NCBI GenBank assembly: GCA_903907305.1
Contig: CAIVNT010000149.1
Coordinates: 1-6,399 of the forward strand
Direction: 5' to 3'
Length of the DNA stretch: 6,399 nt
Source: an uncultured Ignavibacteriota bacterium
GTDB lineage: Bacteria > Bacteroidota > Ignavibacteria > UBA10030 > UBA8401
Position numbers and translations under genes: made by a program. Numbering within the stretch: the first letter of the stretch is position 1; each line of letters begins with the position of its first letter. Under the pieces are notes generated by a model. That model saw only the letters and a list, made by a program, of their open reading frames with translations, had not been told where the DNA came from and ran no database searches. Shown piece by piece: positions 5,943 to 6,399 of the stretch.

Positions 5943-6332
5943 TTACCTTTGCTGTTCTGTTTTCGGATGTGAATACATGGTGATGGTAAATGCAGCAGCG
6001 AATATTCCATAGATCACTGCGGCGATCCACAGCAACAGACTGCCGTGCAGTGAGATTCCTTTGATCAGGGCAAGAGCTCCGATGACGAAATGCGTCACAT
6101 TCCCGACGATGATCGGCCTGCCGTAGATGCCACCGAGAAGATTCTCTTTCGCAAGCCAATTCACCATACCGAAGGCAAAATAGAGTGCGCCGAGGATCTG
6201 CAGTGTCATTGTCAGTTCCTGATTCGGCTGCACGGTGAACTGTGCAAGGATCTCTTGCGGAAGGAATGTGATGATGATTCCCGCCGCAAGCAGCAGAACG
6301 GATGAGACGATCATGAGGATTTTTGTATTCAT
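5943..6332 (-). CDS. Small four-helix membrane protein of unknown function
   Basis: I do not recognise a named family for this 129-residue protein. It is strongly hydrophobic, with four likely membrane helices near residues 5-24, 42-60, 74-90 and 97-119, and a short polar tail (SHPKTEQQR). The second helix contains LGALYFAFGMVNW. The following loop GGIYGRPIIVGNVTHF looks conserved in character, with its Gly/Arg/Pro and Asn/His pairs. No signal-peptide cleavage site or catalytic motif stands out. The ATG at 6332 has no Shine-Dalgarno sequence, but no better in-frame start lies upstream within the window. The stop codon is followed by just three bases (CAC) and then the ATG of the TMEM175-type channel. 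This suggests an operon and possibly a functional link, such as an accessory subunit or a shared membrane-stress response, which is only an inference. Reality as a gene is supported by its tight spacing and a coherent helix pattern. Confidence 0.82.
   Translation of the reverse strand: MNTKILMIVSSVLLLAAGIIITFLPQEILAQFTVQPNQELTMTLQILGALYFAFGMVNWLAKENLLGGIYGRPIIVGNVTHFVIGALALIKGISLHGSLLLWIAAVIYGIFAAAFTITMYSHPKTEQQR
5946..5950 (-). promoter_or_regulatory. Weak ribosome binding site of the channel gene
   Basis: On the - strand, AAAGG(T) lies 6 nt before the ATG at 5939. It is embedded in the last two codons (CAA AGG) of the preceding gene, just before its TAA. Ribosomes ending on the upstream gene are thus placed to restart, which suggests translational coupling. 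The match is short, so the site alone is not strong evidence. Confidence 0.45.
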
Positions 6333-6399
6333 TTCATTTTTCTATTTTTAGAAGGAGATAAAAAATTCTCACCTGTAACAACATTCTTTCCTGTTTTCG

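Noticed and set aside
6352..6360. Strong Shine-Dalgarno-like AAGGAGATA on the + strand near the right edge
   Set aside because: No ATG, GTG or TTG follows at usable spacing on the + strand. The nearby CTG is followed at once by TAA. It lies in the leader of a - strand gene, so it is probably chance.
1..6399. CRISPR array, tRNA or rRNA genes, or toxin-antitoxin and phage-defence genes
   Set aside because: No regularly spaced direct repeats, no tRNA-like cloverleaf ends and no rRNA-like stretches were seen. All substantial ORFs are explained by transport, signalling, glycosidase or membrane proteins.

Overview
The window is a bacterial chromosome segment of roughly half G+C. It holds the end of a phosphate-uptake operon on the + strand, followed by a convergent run of four - strand genes. 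The likely source is the FCB group (Bacteroidota, Ignavibacteriota or a relative). This is inferred from a '...ISAQQ' type signal peptide on the hexosaminidase, secreted exo-glycosidases starting without a Shine-Dalgarno sequence, and palindromic intergenic repeats. No single marker gene settles the taxonomy.

Positions 1-1197 (+): the 3' part of pstB (ATPase of the high-affinity phosphate transporter) and a complete phoU, the usual end of a pst operon. They are separated by a perfect 16-bp-arm palindrome (484-516), then a clear ribosome binding site for phoU.

Positions 1198-1329: the convergent gap holds a degenerate copy of a hairpin-rich dispersed repeat ending in CTCAGAATGACA. A longer, better preserved relative sits at 3267-3381. 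The two copies have the same orientation and bracket the hexosaminidase gene.

Positions 1330-5273 (-): two intact exported glycosidases. Upstream in transcription is a GH2 enzyme carrying all the residues that mark beta-glucuronidases (3441-5273). Downstream is a GH20 beta-N-acetylhexosaminidase (1330-3225). Together they could strip alternating glucuronic acid and N-acetylhexosamine from the non-reducing ends of glycosaminoglycan-type or similar oligosaccharides. No lyase, sulfatase or SusCD transporter is in view to confirm that.

Positions 5364-6332 (-): two closely coupled membrane protein genes. The first is an unrecognised 129-residue four-helix protein. Its stop codon lies 3 nt before the start of a TMEM175/DUF1211-type potassium channel. 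The 90-bp gap from the channel gene to the GH2 gene has no convincing terminator, so partial read-through into the glycosidases is possible. The last 67 bases (6333-6399) hold no gene or clear promoter that I can support.

Nothing here is clearly a new defence or mobile system. The items most worth a second look are the repeat pair, the intercistronic palindrome, the beta-glucuronidase call with its hexosaminidase partner, and the unknown membrane protein coupled to the channel.
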